From NCBI RefSeq assembly GCF_049472135.1, contig NZ_JBMOVV010000006.1:124001-188000 (forward strand): DNA of 64,000 nucleotides. The letters are read 5' to 3'. The position numbers and the translations under genes are program-made. A model generated the notes under the pieces. That model had not been told where the DNA came from, did no database searches, and saw only the letters and a list, made by a program, of their open reading frames with translations. This stretch comes from Arcobacter_B sp049472135. Its GTDB lineage: Bacteria; Campylobacterota; Campylobacteria; Campylobacterales; Arcobacteraceae. The number at the start of each line of letters is the position of its first letter. Positions within the stretch are counted from its first letter, which is position 1. This document shows positions 53,881-62,143 of this stretch, one piece after another.

Positions 53881-54699
53881 CTATTTATCCTTTAATACTA
53901 ATCTTATATCAACACTTTGACCACTTGAAAGTTTATCTATTACTTCTTGATTAAACTTTTCTAAAAATGGTTTTAATTCATTAATACTATAATCACTTAA
54001 AACTAATTTATATGGTAGTACTTCTGATTTACCTTGACCATCATCTAAGTTAAATTCATACTCTTTTACTTCTTCTAAAGCATCATCAATAATATCTGAG
54101 ATATCTTTCCAATCTTGCTGCTCTAATTCAACTTCATTTTGGATTTTTTCTTCTTTTAAAATATTATTGATTTTATTTAACTCTTGACTATCAAGTACTC
54201 CACCTTCCTTTAAAGAAGCAAGGCTTACTATACTTTCATCATTATCATCTTCTATATCTGAGTAAACATCATCTGCAAGTGATTCTACATAATCTGTAAT
54301 TGGAATAGTTACTTCCTCATCTTCATAATATTCATCTTCCATTCTTGAAGAGTTTGAGTTAAGAAAATTAGCAGTTGCTTCTTTTTCATCTTCTTTAATA
54401 TTCTCAAGTTCTTCTTTTATAATTTCTTGTAATTTTGTAGGTAAAAAAGGTCTAGGGATTATAAAATCTCTAGATTTATCAAATGGTAACTCTTCACTTG
54501 ATATAGCTCCAAGCCTTTTAGAATACTGCTTAATTATATTAAATTTATCATCTATAAAACTTTGATCGATTACAATTAAGTCATATTTTTCTTTTACGTT
54601 AGTATCATCTGTAATAGTTAAATCTAAATTTAACTTTTTGCAAACTAATGAAAAGATTTGTTCTATTATTGCAGTTTCACATATCAATAATAAATTCAC
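53881..54699 (-). CDS. Acidic protein of unknown function with receiver-like N-terminus
   Basis: The 272-residue protein begins with an alpha/beta domain (NLLLICETAIIEQIF; YDLIVIDQSF; DFIIPRPFLPTKLQEII) that follows the receiver pattern, with an Asp at the phosphoacceptor position. The N-terminal acidic pair is missing and R-P-F replaces K-P-x, so a pseudo-receiver is likely. A long acidic, low-complexity stretch follows at about 100-215, then a small C-terminal domain (LVLSDYSINELKPFLEKFN). It overlaps lolD by 4 bases and abuts gmk. I know of no assigned function. Confidence 0.75.
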   Translation of the reverse strand: MNLLLICETAIIEQIFSLVCKKLNLDLTITDDTNVKEKYDLIVIDQSFIDDKFNIIKQYSKRLGAISSEELPFDKSRDFIIPRPFLPTKLQEIIKEELENIKEDEKEATANFLNSNSSRMEDEYYEDEEVTIPITDYVESLADDVYSDIEDDNDESIVSLASLKEGGVLDSQELNKINNILKEEKIQNEVELEQQDWKDISDIIDDALEEVKEYEFNLDDGQGKSEVLPYKLVLSDYSINELKPFLEKFNQEVIDKLSSGQSVDIRLVLKDK

Positions 54700-55376
54700 T
54701 TTAACTCCTGCAATTGTTTATCAACAAGCTTATATACTTTATCACATTTCATTGCTAAATCATTTTCATGTGTAACAAGTATTAAACCTGCTTCTTTATC
54801 TTTAATATAATTAAATAGTGTATCCATAACTATATTTGCTGTATCTTTATCAAGATTACCTGTTGGTTCATCTGCAAATATAATCTTTGGTTTTTTTGTC
54901 AATACTCTTGCTATTGAAAGCCTTTGTTGTTGTCCACCACTAAGCTCTCCTACACCTTGTTTTAAAACATGTTCAATACCTAGGTTTTGTAGTAAAGTAT
55001 CATCTATTTTCTCTTGGCTTAAAAGTTCTGCAATTTCCAAATTTTCATTTGCACTAAACCCTCTAAAAAGATAATGAGCCTGAAATATTATACCAAAATC
55101 TTCTCTTCTTATCTTTAAAAGATTTTTTTGAGAAATATCATATAAGCTTTTATTTTCAAATGTTACAACACCTTCAAAAGGTTTTAACAAAGATGACAAG
55201 ATATTCAAAAGTGTTGATTTACCACTTCCACTTGTCCCAATAATTGCTATAGATTGTTTTTTGTATAATGCTAGATTTATATTTTTAAAAAGTTCATAAT
55301 CAAATTTATGAAATAGTTCTTTAGCTTCTAAGAGAGGAGGTGTAATGAGTGCCTCATTATTATTTTGTACACCCAT
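54696..55376 (-). CDS. lolD: LolD-like ABC transporter ATPase
   Basis: The 226-residue protein has Walker A IGTSGSGKSTLL, the LolD/MacB-type IRREDFGIIFQAHYLF, signature LSGGQQQR and Walker B IIFADEPTGNLD. The family powers MacB-like transporters, including LolCDE, which releases lipoproteins from the inner membrane. No permease gene is adjacent, which is common in Campylobacterota. It lies 39 bases downstream of tsf and overlaps the next gene by 4 bases. Confidence 0.85.
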   Translation of the reverse strand: MGVQNNNEALITPPLLEAKELFHKFDYELFKNINLALYKKQSIAIIGTSGSGKSTLLNILSSLLKPFEGVVTFENKSLYDISQKNLLKIRREDFGIIFQAHYLFRGFSANENLEIAELLSQEKIDDTLLQNLGIEHVLKQGVGELSGGQQQRLSIARVLTKKPKIIFADEPTGNLDKDTANIVMDTLFNYIKDKEAGLILVTHENDLAMKCDKVYKLVDKQLQELK

Positions 55377-55415
55377 TACATAATCCTTTAAAGTAGTTAT
55401 AATTATAAATAATTA

Positions 55416-56459
55416 TTAGTTACCCATTTGTGCAGCAACTTCTGCAGCAAAATCTTCTTCTTTTTTCTCGATACCATCACCAAGTTCGAATCTTACGTAC
55501 TCAACAATTTCAATTGAAGCATCAACAGCTTTAATAGCTTGCTCAACTGTCATTGAATCATCCATAACATAAGTTTGAGATAATAAAGCGTGAGTTTTAT
55601 CTAATTGAGAGTTATCTTCAATCCATCTGTTAATTTTACCAGCAACGATGTTGTCGATAATTTTTTCAGGTTTACCTTGAGCGATTAACTCTTCTTTCAT
55701 TTCATTTCTAGCAACTTCAACTGCTTCTTCAGTTAATTGTTGTTTAGAAACGAATTGAGGGATATTTTTAAGAGGTTTACCAAGTCTTACTAACTCTTCG
55801 TTCTCTTTTTCAATATCTGCAATAATTGCTTTGTTTTCTGATTCAATGAATTCAGCTGATAAATCTGCGTAAGAAATAACAGTTGGTTTCATAGATGCAG
55901 CGTGCATTGCAACTTTCTTTAATAATTCAGTAGTTTTTTCTCTTGCAGCATCATCACATTTAGCAGCTAAGATAACACCTACTTTTCCTAAGTGAACGTA
56001 TGCATTTACAACAGGACCTTCAACATTTACAACTTTTCTTGCAACTAAATTTTCACCGATAACAGCGATTTTTTCGTTTAAGTATGTAGTAAACTCTTGA
56101 CCTTCAATTGTTGATTGTGCTAAAGCTTCAGCATCAACAATATTGTTTTCTTGAGCGTGAGCAGTGATTCCTTTAGTTAAGTTAAGGAATTGCTCATTTT
56201 TAGCAACGAAGTCAGTTTGAGAGTTAACCTCAGTCATAGTTGCTTTTGTGAAATCATCATTTACTAAAATAGTAATAATACCTTCAGCAGCTACGTTAGA
56301 AGATTTTTTAGCAGCTTTTGCTAAACCTTGCTCTCTTAACCACTTTTGAGCTTCTTCGATATCACCGTTACACTCATTTAATGCGTTTTTACAATCAAGC
56401 ATTCCTGCACCAGATTTTTCTCTTAATTCTTTAATTAATTTTGGAGTTGCACCTGCCAT
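55416..56459 (-). CDS. tsf: Elongation factor Ts
   Basis: The 347-residue protein has the N-terminal UBA-like helix bundle LIKELREKSGAGMLDCKNAL, and the conserved TEVNSQTDFVAKN followed by KVGVILAAKC. It catalyses GDP/GTP exchange on EF-Tu. It is longer than E. coli Ts (283) but similar to other Campylobacterota members. It follows rpsB by 2 bases, the universal rpsB-tsf operon. Codon use is typical of highly expressed genes. Confidence 0.98.
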   Translation of the reverse strand: MAGATPKLIKELREKSGAGMLDCKNALNECNGDIEEAQKWLREQGLAKAAKKSSNVAAEGIITILVNDDFTKATMTEVNSQTDFVAKNEQFLNLTKGITAHAQENNIVDAEALAQSTIEGQEFTTYLNEKIAVIGENLVARKVVNVEGPVVNAYVHLGKVGVILAAKCDDAAREKTTELLKKVAMHAASMKPTVISYADLSAEFIESENKAIIADIEKENEELVRLGKPLKNIPQFVSKQQLTEEAVEVARNEMKEELIAQGKPEKIIDNIVAGKINRWIEDNSQLDKTHALLSQTYVMDDSMTVEQAIKAVDASIEIVEYVRFELGDGIEKKEEDFAAEVAAQMGN

Positions 56460-56461
56460 AA

Positions 56462-57259
56462 TTACGCTTCCTCAGTATTAGATTCGTTTGCCTCAGCTTC
56501 ACCTTCAGCAACAGCTTCAGCTACAATTTCTTCTGCTTCTTCAGTTGAAACAGCTTCCTCTTCTTGACCTTCTTCGTCTGCTAATGCTGCTTTACCTTCG
56601 TTCATAGCTGCAGCCATTTCGTTACAAAATAGTTGAATAGATCTGATTGCATCATCATTACCTGGAATTGGTAAATCAACTAAATCAGGGTCACAGTTAG
56701 TATCTAAAGGAGCGATAACAGTGATTCCTAATCTTCTAGCTTCTTTAATAGCAATTTTTTCTTTAACAGCATCAATAATGAACATCATATCTGGTAATTT
56801 GTTCATTTCTTTAATACCACCTAAGTAAAGCTCTAATTTTTGCTCTTTTCTAGAAAGCATTAATGCTTCTTTCTTAGTTAATAAGTCTAATTGACCTTCT
56901 TCTCTCATCTTTTTGATGATTTCTAATTTTCTAATAGATTTTTTGATTGTTCCGTAGTTTGTTAACATACCACCTAACCATCTGTGGTTAACGTATGGCA
57001 TATCACAAGACTCAGCAGCTTTTTTGATAGCTTCAGAAGCTTGTTTTTTAGTACCAACAAAGATCATTGTTTGACCTTCAGCAGCTCTATCTCTTACTAC
57101 ATTGTATGTATATCTGAAATATCTTAATGTTTTTTGTAAATCAATAATATAAATGTTCTTTCTTACACCGAAAATGAATTTTTTCATTTTTGGATTCCAT
57201 CTTCTTGTTTGGTGTCCGAAGTGTACACCACACTCTAATAGGTCTTTCATTGTAACCAT
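56462..57259 (-). CDS. rpsB: Ribosomal protein S2
   Basis: The protein (265 residues from ATG 57259) has MKDLLECGVHFGHQTRRWNP, IFVGTKKQASEAIKKAAE and NHRWLGGMLTNYGTIKKSI, the S2 family signatures, with a C-terminal Glu/Ala-rich tail. The frame is open further upstream to 57355, but the start at 57259 has an AAGGAGATAC ribosome site at the correct distance and matches the normal S2 N-terminus (MVTMKDLL). It binds 16S rRNA and completes the 30S subunit. The unrelated HEPN-like cassette sits upstream on the same strand. Confidence 0.97.
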   Translation of the reverse strand: MVTMKDLLECGVHFGHQTRRWNPKMKKFIFGVRKNIYIIDLQKTLRYFRYTYNVVRDRAAEGQTMIFVGTKKQASEAIKKAAESCDMPYVNHRWLGGMLTNYGTIKKSIRKLEIIKKMREEGQLDLLTKKEALMLSRKEQKLELYLGGIKEMNKLPDMMFIIDAVKEKIAIKEARRLGITVIAPLDTNCDPDLVDLPIPGNDDAIRSIQLFCNEMAAAMNEGKAALADEEGQEEEAVSTEEAEEIVAEAVAEGEAEANESNTEEA

Positions 57260-57435
57260 AGTATCTCCTTGGATATATTTAAAATTGGGTTTTGCCTCTG
57301 TGTCCCTTAATGCAAAATTGCACAACCCATAACAGGAATTTGACACATGTGACATTCTAATTCAAAATTAGAACCGTGATTTTATCTAAGAGAAGTTTAA
57401 TTTTTCTTTAAGTGATTTTTGCAAGGCTTAATCAT

Positions 57436-57458
57436 AAAAGTTAAGTATCTTAACTTTT
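57436..57458 (-). terminator. Hairpin between HEPN-like gene and rpsB
   Basis: A 10-bp perfect stem with a 3-base loop ends in TTTT when read on the minus strand. It could terminate the upstream cassette gene or act in the rpsB leader. Confidence 0.45.
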
Positions 57459-57600
57459 GATTAGTTTTTCTGCTATATATAGAAATACTCTATTTTCTCA
57501 AATAAAATAAAACTAAATATGGAAAGGCACAATAAAAATGTAACTATCATGAAGATGTTATCTTTATTTAATATTATTCCTTTATGAATTAATAGTAATA

Positions 57601-57662
57601 TGGGTCAGATATTGAATTATGGTTTTGACTTTTTTGAAAGTGGAAATTCATTACCTGCCCCC
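57601..57662 (+). repeat. Left copy of the 60-bp flanking repeat
   Basis: Bases 57601-57660 align without gaps to 59161-59220, with 50 of 60 positions identical. Each copy has internal dyad symmetry: here GGGTCAGATATTGAATT near the left end pairs imperfectly with AATTCATTACCTGCCC at the right. Such short palindromic units resemble REP/MITE-like elements. It lies 34 bases downstream of the HEPN-like gene's stop. Confidence 0.75.
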
Positions 57663-57695
57663 TATTTCTTTCTATATTTAAAAGTTAATTCTTTA

Positions 57696-59129
57696 TTACT
57701 TATCCAAATTAATATATTTTCCTGCAATATCTTTATAGTCTTTATCATTGTGTATTTTATGTAATAATGTTTTTTTACTCAAGAGAAAATCTATGATTTC
57801 ATGTAATCTTTCACTGACTGTATTTTCTTTTAAAAGATTTAAAATGTCTATCATATTATCTTGCCCGTAACGGTTGTCAAGTTTAACTCTCACTTCATAA
57901 CTATGCATTTGTTCTAAAACATGTATTATGTTATTGTCTCCTAACAGTTTAAAAAATTTATCATAAAGAACTTTACCATTAGGGGATACACCATGATTAT
58001 ACCTAATACCTTTTCCTATTCTACAAATTAAAATAACTTTTACTATTTTCTCTATTCTTTCTTTTGGAATGTCATTTTCAGTTTCAAAATAAGTTAAAAT
58101 TTTTCGTATATATGGAGGTTCATTTTGAAAATTATCCCAACCATATCTTGCTTCTAGCAAATCATCAGTTAATTCATCAATAGATATTATTTTTGATTCT
58201 AATGATTGATATTTATTTCCATCACAAAATGTAAAAAATTCTAATCCAAGTGCGTGCTTTTCATGATAAAGATTATTTTTATATCCATCTAACATAATCC
58301 CTAACTTGTATTTTATTGAGTCACTACTATGCCCCCAAATAAAAGGTGCAATTTGAGCAATGTTTTTTCTTATAATATTTCCAGATTTACCTGAAACATA
58401 AATCCCAAAAATATTATTTAAAAGGTTATCTGTATTCTGAACAGATAATTCTTTTAACGGCTTTTCCATACTTTGTAAACTAGCAGTATCTAGTATTGTT
58501 TCTGTCGTCTTTAAATTATCTATAAATGATTTAATTTGTATAGCTGCTTCAGATGGCTTGTCATTTAAAACATCAGTTACGCATGTTTCCAGCCATCCTA
58601 ATAGTTCAAATGCATTTATTGAATATGTGTTTGGATGAGATGAACCAATATCATTTCGCATAGTCAAAATATGATGTAATTTTGTAGATACAATTTCTGA
58701 AATTAATTCTAGTTTAAAACATGTATTAATTAATGTATTGTCTTTGATTCCAGATAAATCATCTTCAGATGTAAAATCTTCTCTCTTTGAACCTCCAACA
58801 GCTGCATCAAAGAAAAATTCTAAACCATAGATTACTGCTTTCTTTCTTAAGTTGATTACAACTTCATTCCAAACATAGTTTAAAGCTGCATCAAATAATC
58901 CTATAGATGAAGCAGCAACAAATTTCGATAAATATCTTCCTTCTCGTTTAGTTTCTGTATCTAAACGAGAAATAAATTCTGCTAAATTAGCTTCAATTGT
59001 TTGTCTTTGGCTATAACTAGCTAAAATATTGTCAGTTGGTAATTCTAAATATTCTAAATATTGTTCAAATTTTGTTGTATCTGTAGCAATAACTGCCTTT
59101 GGTTTTAAAAGTTCAATATCTTTACTCAT
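57696..59129 (-). CDS. Putative HEPN-domain protein, candidate defence toxin or abortive-infection gene
   Basis: The 477-residue protein is mostly helical and lacks a signal peptide or membrane segments. Its central helical domain (FVAASSIGLFDAALNYVWNE; ELISEIVSTKLHHILTMRND) ends in R158-N-D-I-G-S-S-H165, which fits the HEPN ribonuclease motif R-x4-6-H with a polar residue after the Arg. HEPN proteins are common RNase toxins in abortive infection. The C-terminal half (YIRKILTYFETENDIPKERIEKIV; RIGKGIRYNHGVSP) is unfamiliar and might sense or regulate. It lies alone between two direct 60-bp repeats upstream of rpsB. No antitoxin-sized gene is next to it. The coding call is strong, the function call weak. 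Confidence 0.7.
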   Translation of the reverse strand: MSKDIELLKPKAVIATDTTKFEQYLEYLELPTDNILASYSQRQTIEANLAEFISRLDTETKREGRYLSKFVAASSIGLFDAALNYVWNEVVINLRKKAVIYGLEFFFDAAVGGSKREDFTSEDDLSGIKDNTLINTCFKLELISEIVSTKLHHILTMRNDIGSSHPNTYSINAFELLGWLETCVTDVLNDKPSEAAIQIKSFIDNLKTTETILDTASLQSMEKPLKELSVQNTDNLLNNIFGIYVSGKSGNIIRKNIAQIAPFIWGHSSDSIKYKLGIMLDGYKNNLYHEKHALGLEFFTFCDGNKYQSLESKIISIDELTDDLLEARYGWDNFQNEPPYIRKILTYFETENDIPKERIEKIVKVILICRIGKGIRYNHGVSPNGKVLYDKFFKLLGDNNIIHVLEQMHSYEVRVKLDNRYGQDNMIDILNLLKENTVSERLHEIIDFLLSKKTLLHKIHNDKDYKDIAGKYINLDK

Positions 59130-59160
59130 GTAGTATTCCTTTTGTGGTCTAACAAATTAA

Positions 59161-59220
59161 TGGCTCAGGTATTGAATTGTGAATTTGACTTTTTTTAAAG
59201 TGAAAACTCATGACCTGCCA
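59161..59220 (+). repeat. Right copy of the 60-bp flanking repeat
   Basis: This copy lies 31 bases upstream of the HEPN-like gene's start and in the same orientation as the left copy, 1,560 bases away. Its dyad ends are GGCTCAGGTATTGAATT and AACTCATGACCTGCC. The shared core ATTTGACTTTTTT/AAAGTG separates the two arms. The rest of the 250-base gap has no gene. Confidence 0.75.
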
Positions 59221-59335
59221 TATTTTTCTTTTATTATATTCCCTTATTTATATTGCAAAATAATAATGAATTTAAGTTTTAAGTTTTATTAAAATAATTA
59301 AATTAGTTAAATAGTTTCAGAAATTTCAAACTAAA

Positions 59336-59362
59336 GCAATAAGAAATCGCAAAACTTATTGC
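59336..59362 (-). terminator. Terminator of the receptor-PepSY operon
   Basis: GCAATAAG and CTTATTGC form an 8-bp stem with an 11-base loop. Read on the minus strand it ends in CTTATTGCTTTAG, 18 bases past the PepSY gene stop. Confidence 0.55.
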
Positions 59363-59379
59363 CTAGTTTTAAAATTTAG

Positions 59380-59967
59380 TTAGATATATAGAAAGAGTGC
59401 TACTACAGCAAAACCTGCTAGCATAAAGTACACACCTCTTCTTTTGAAGCCGTTTTTACCTTTTACCATCCAAAAAGATGAGATTGCAAGAAAAGATAAT
59501 ATTACACTATAAATTATTGCTAAGTAAAACCAAGCACTATCGTGTTTGGCTTTATGGGCATGAACAAAAACTTCTAAAGCAACTGGGTATCCTTTATATC
59601 GCACGTCTAGATTACCACTTGTTTGCTCGTATTTTACATTTAATGTTCTCCATGCATTAAAGTGTAAAACTTCATTTTCTTGTTTAACAAATTTTAGTTT
59701 TAAATGCTTTTTTACATTTGCATATGATGATTCATCAAAAATCTCTTTTACTTTTCCTTGTAAGACAATTTTTTTAAACTCATCATTAAAACTATCTTTT
59801 GAAATATTTTTTTCAATTACAGCTAAATCTTTAAATTCAACTTTAAACCAACCAAGACCTCTACCTGAAAGAACAATTCCTGTAATAGCATAAATTAAAG
59901 TAAGACCTATTACAAAATATCCAAGGTCTCTGTGAAGAGACCTTATTTTTTTACTAAATGCACTCAT
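59380..59967 (-). CDS. PepSY-associated membrane protein
   Basis: The 195-residue protein has a first membrane helix (LGYFVIGLTLIYAITGIVLS), an external PepSY-like domain, and two C-terminal helices (FYLAIIYSVILSFLAISSFW; GVYFMLAGFAVVALFLYI). The N-terminal SLHRDLGYF and the late HAHKAKHD motif contain His residues of the type that ligate heme in PepSY-associated proteins. Members often sit next to TonB receptors and may reduce ferric siderophores in the inner membrane. It follows the receptor gene by 7 bases. Confidence 0.85.
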   Translation of the reverse strand: MSAFSKKIRSLHRDLGYFVIGLTLIYAITGIVLSGRGLGWFKVEFKDLAVIEKNISKDSFNDEFKKIVLQGKVKEIFDESSYANVKKHLKLKFVKQENEVLHFNAWRTLNVKYEQTSGNLDVRYKGYPVALEVFVHAHKAKHDSAWFYLAIIYSVILSFLAISSFWMVKGKNGFKRRGVYFMLAGFAVVALFLYI

Positions 59968-59974
59968 TTAAACC

Positions 59975-62002
59975 CTAAAACTTGTAAGATAACTTAACTT
60001 TAAAGTTTCTACCAACTTCATAGTCTGTATAAGTTGGGTTATCAAAGTACACTCCAAAGGCAGTATGTTGAGCATATTTTTTATCAAAAATATTATCAAC
60101 ACCAAAGTTTAATGTCGCACCTTTTAAAGTTCCATTATTGAATTTATAAGTTGAATTAAGATTATGAACAGCATAACCACTTCTTTGTACTGTTTGTGAT
60201 TGTGTATATTTATATTTATTACCTAATACATACTGCGCACTATAAGAAAGTTTTAAAGCATTTGAGAAACTATAGTCTAAACCTGTTTTAAAAGCATGAA
60301 TTTTTGCAGTTTTAGGATCTTTTTTACTTCCATCACTTAAACTTTTTTCTTCTCCATCAGAATAAGAATGAGATAGACTTAAGCCTAAATTATTTTTATT
60401 ATATTCAAACATAGACTCAAAACCATAAATCTTTACATCATATTGAGGTTCTAAAGCATTGTTTTTTGTAGGATGAGAATAGTTATCTACATTATATTTA
60501 TAAGCTGTAAATCCAAAAATCGAACTATCAGCATTTAAAGCACTTGATAAATCATAGTCAAAACCGGCTTCATAGTTATGACCTTCTTGCGCTTTTACAC
60601 CATTTGAAGTCCATGTATCAATGTCACTTTGAGATAAAGTTAAAGTTTCAGGTAATGCAGGAGCTTTAAAGATTTTACCATACCCTACTCTAAAACTTAG
60701 TTCATCATTGAATTGGTATTTTCCTTTAAATTTTGGTGAAACCTCATCAAAACTTCCACTATACCATCCACCTAATTTAAACTTATCATATCTCGCACCT
60801 AGATTTAAAACTAAATCTCCAAGTAAAACTTCATCTTCAAAATATAAACCACTTGATGTTAATGTTCCTGAACCATCTATATTATTGTTGTTTACAACAT
60901 CACTATTACTTCTTGAACTATATGCTGTACCTGAATCACCTGTTGAATTTTTTGATTGTTCATCTTTTGAATAATCAATTCCATAAGTTAATATATGATT
61001 TCCTAAAATTGTTCTATTTCTTAAATCAAAACCTTCACTAGTATTTTCATAATATCTATCACCATTTACACCAGATTTTATACCATTTACATCAAATGTA
61101 TCTGCTCTTTGTCTATACATTTCTTGTGCATTATAGAAAATATTTGCATCAATTTTTACTAAATCACTATTTGGATTATATTCATAATTTAAAGTATATG
61201 TATCTCTAGTGATTTCATTAAAGTCATTATCAGTTACTTGTGTTGTATTTCCTTTTTCACCTGAAATATTTCTATTTCCACCATCATTATATTTATTATA
61301 AGAGAGTTTAAAAGTATTGCTATCATTTGGTTTGAATACAGTTTTTAATAAACCGCTTTCAAGTTTACTCTCTTTATCTTTTACATCTCCTGCTGGCGTT
61401 TCAATAAAACCATCATCAACAACATTTACAATTCCTAATAACTCTAATTGTTCTGAAGCTTTTCCATAAAGAGCAAGATTTAAACTATTTCTGTTATAAC
61501 CTGTTTCATGTCCAATTGAAATGTTTCCACCAAAGTTTTCACCTGTTTCAAGTAAATCACTTGGGTCTTTAGTTTCATATACAAAAGATCCATTTACAAC
61601 ACCAGGTCCACTTAAAGCTGAGTTTGGTCCTAACTCAATTGAGCCAATTTTTAACATCTGAGCATCAATTGTTTGATCACCAGAGTGATGGAACAGTTGT
61701 CCTGTTATTCTTGCATTATCAATTGTAATATTTGAGAACTTATCTTCTAAACCTCTTACATAAACTTTTTGTGAATATCTTGAACTTCCTGTTACATTTA
61801 CAGAAGGAAGTGAATCTAAAATATCTTTTACATCAGTTGCTTGTACAAGATTTAATTTATCTGAAGTAATACTTTTTATATGTGATTCAAATGCAGTATC
61901 ACTAATATTTACTTCTCCTAAATCTTTCTCATTAGCATTTGCACTTAATGCTAATGATGCACTTAGAGATAAAGATAATAATATTTTATTTTTATGTTTC
62001 AT
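59975..62002 (-). CDS. TonB-dependent outer membrane receptor (iron-complex type)
   Basis: The 675-residue protein has a signal peptide (MKHKNKILLSLSLSASLALSANA), a plug domain (DVKDILDSLPSVNVTGSSRY, VYVRGLEDKFSNITIDNARI, IELGPNSALSGPG) and a 22-stranded barrel that ends in F (GRNFKVKLSYKF). It should import an iron chelate or similar metal complex with TonB energy. Two Fur-box-like palindromes lie upstream, so iron repression is likely. The PepSY membrane protein gene follows. The ligand is unknown. Confidence 0.92.
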   Translation of the reverse strand: MKHKNKILLSLSLSASLALSANANEKDLGEVNISDTAFESHIKSITSDKLNLVQATDVKDILDSLPSVNVTGSSRYSQKVYVRGLEDKFSNITIDNARITGQLFHHSGDQTIDAQMLKIGSIELGPNSALSGPGVVNGSFVYETKDPSDLLETGENFGGNISIGHETGYNRNSLNLALYGKASEQLELLGIVNVVDDGFIETPAGDVKDKESKLESGLLKTVFKPNDSNTFKLSYNKYNDGGNRNISGEKGNTTQVTDNDFNEITRDTYTLNYEYNPNSDLVKIDANIFYNAQEMYRQRADTFDVNGIKSGVNGDRYYENTSEGFDLRNRTILGNHILTYGIDYSKDEQSKNSTGDSGTAYSSRSNSDVVNNNNIDGSGTLTSSGLYFEDEVLLGDLVLNLGARYDKFKLGGWYSGSFDEVSPKFKGKYQFNDELSFRVGYGKIFKAPALPETLTLSQSDIDTWTSNGVKAQEGHNYEAGFDYDLSSALNADSSIFGFTAYKYNVDNYSHPTKNNALEPQYDVKIYGFESMFEYNKNNLGLSLSHSYSDGEEKSLSDGSKKDPKTAKIHAFKTGLDYSFSNALKLSYSAQYVLGNKYKYTQSQTVQRSGYAVHNLNSTYKFNNGTLKGATLNFGVDNIFDKKYAQHTAFGVYFDNPTYTDYEVGRNFKVKLSYKF

Positions 62003-62029
62003 TCTTTTTCCTATCGCTTAATTTAATAT

Positions 62030-62044
62030 TGAGAATCATACTCA
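62030..62044. promoter_or_regulatory. Fur-box-like 7-1-7 palindrome, receptor side
   Basis: TGAGAAT-C-ATACTCA is a 7-1-7 palindrome close to the Fur consensus (TGATAAT-N-ATTATCA), 28 bases upstream of the receptor start. It would give iron-dependent repression of the receptor operon. Confidence 0.6.
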
Positions 62045-62103
62045 TATAAAATCACAAAGTAATCACAAATGGATTATATTTCTATTTTTATCAATATTTA
62101 AAT

Positions 62104-62118
62104 TGATAATTAGTATCA
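62104..62118. promoter_or_regulatory. Fur-box-like 7-1-7 palindrome, regulator side
   Basis: TGATAAT-T-AGTATCA has the exact left half of the Fur consensus and a one-mismatch right half. It lies 26 bases upstream of the response-regulator start, so the two-component system may also be iron-regulated. Confidence 0.6.
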
Positions 62119-62143
62119 TTACATAAAAAGTAAAGGTATTGTA

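Larger units (their letters stand above)
57260..57695. other. rpsB leader and left flank of the HEPN-like gene
   Basis: This 436-base gap holds the rpsB ribosome binding site, a perfect inverted repeat at 57436-57458 (AAAAGTTAAG, TAT, CTTAACTTTT) and the left 60-bp repeat at 57601-57660. The hairpin could end transcripts of the HEPN-like gene before rpsB. No RNA gene or open frame of interest is seen. Confidence 0.5.

Noticed and set aside
57260..57355. Longer N-terminus for S2 starting at 57355
   Set aside because: The frame is open, but the extra residues do not resemble S2 and a strong ribosome binding site precedes the ATG at 57259.
57600..59220. Integron attC sites around the HEPN-like gene
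   Set aside because: TCTAAC occurs near the right copy, but no GTTRRRY core sits at the correct distance in either repeat and there is no integron integrase in the window.
60708..61041. Two + strand open frames inside the TonB receptor gene
   Set aside because: They are antisense shadows of a gene with full plug and barrel signatures.
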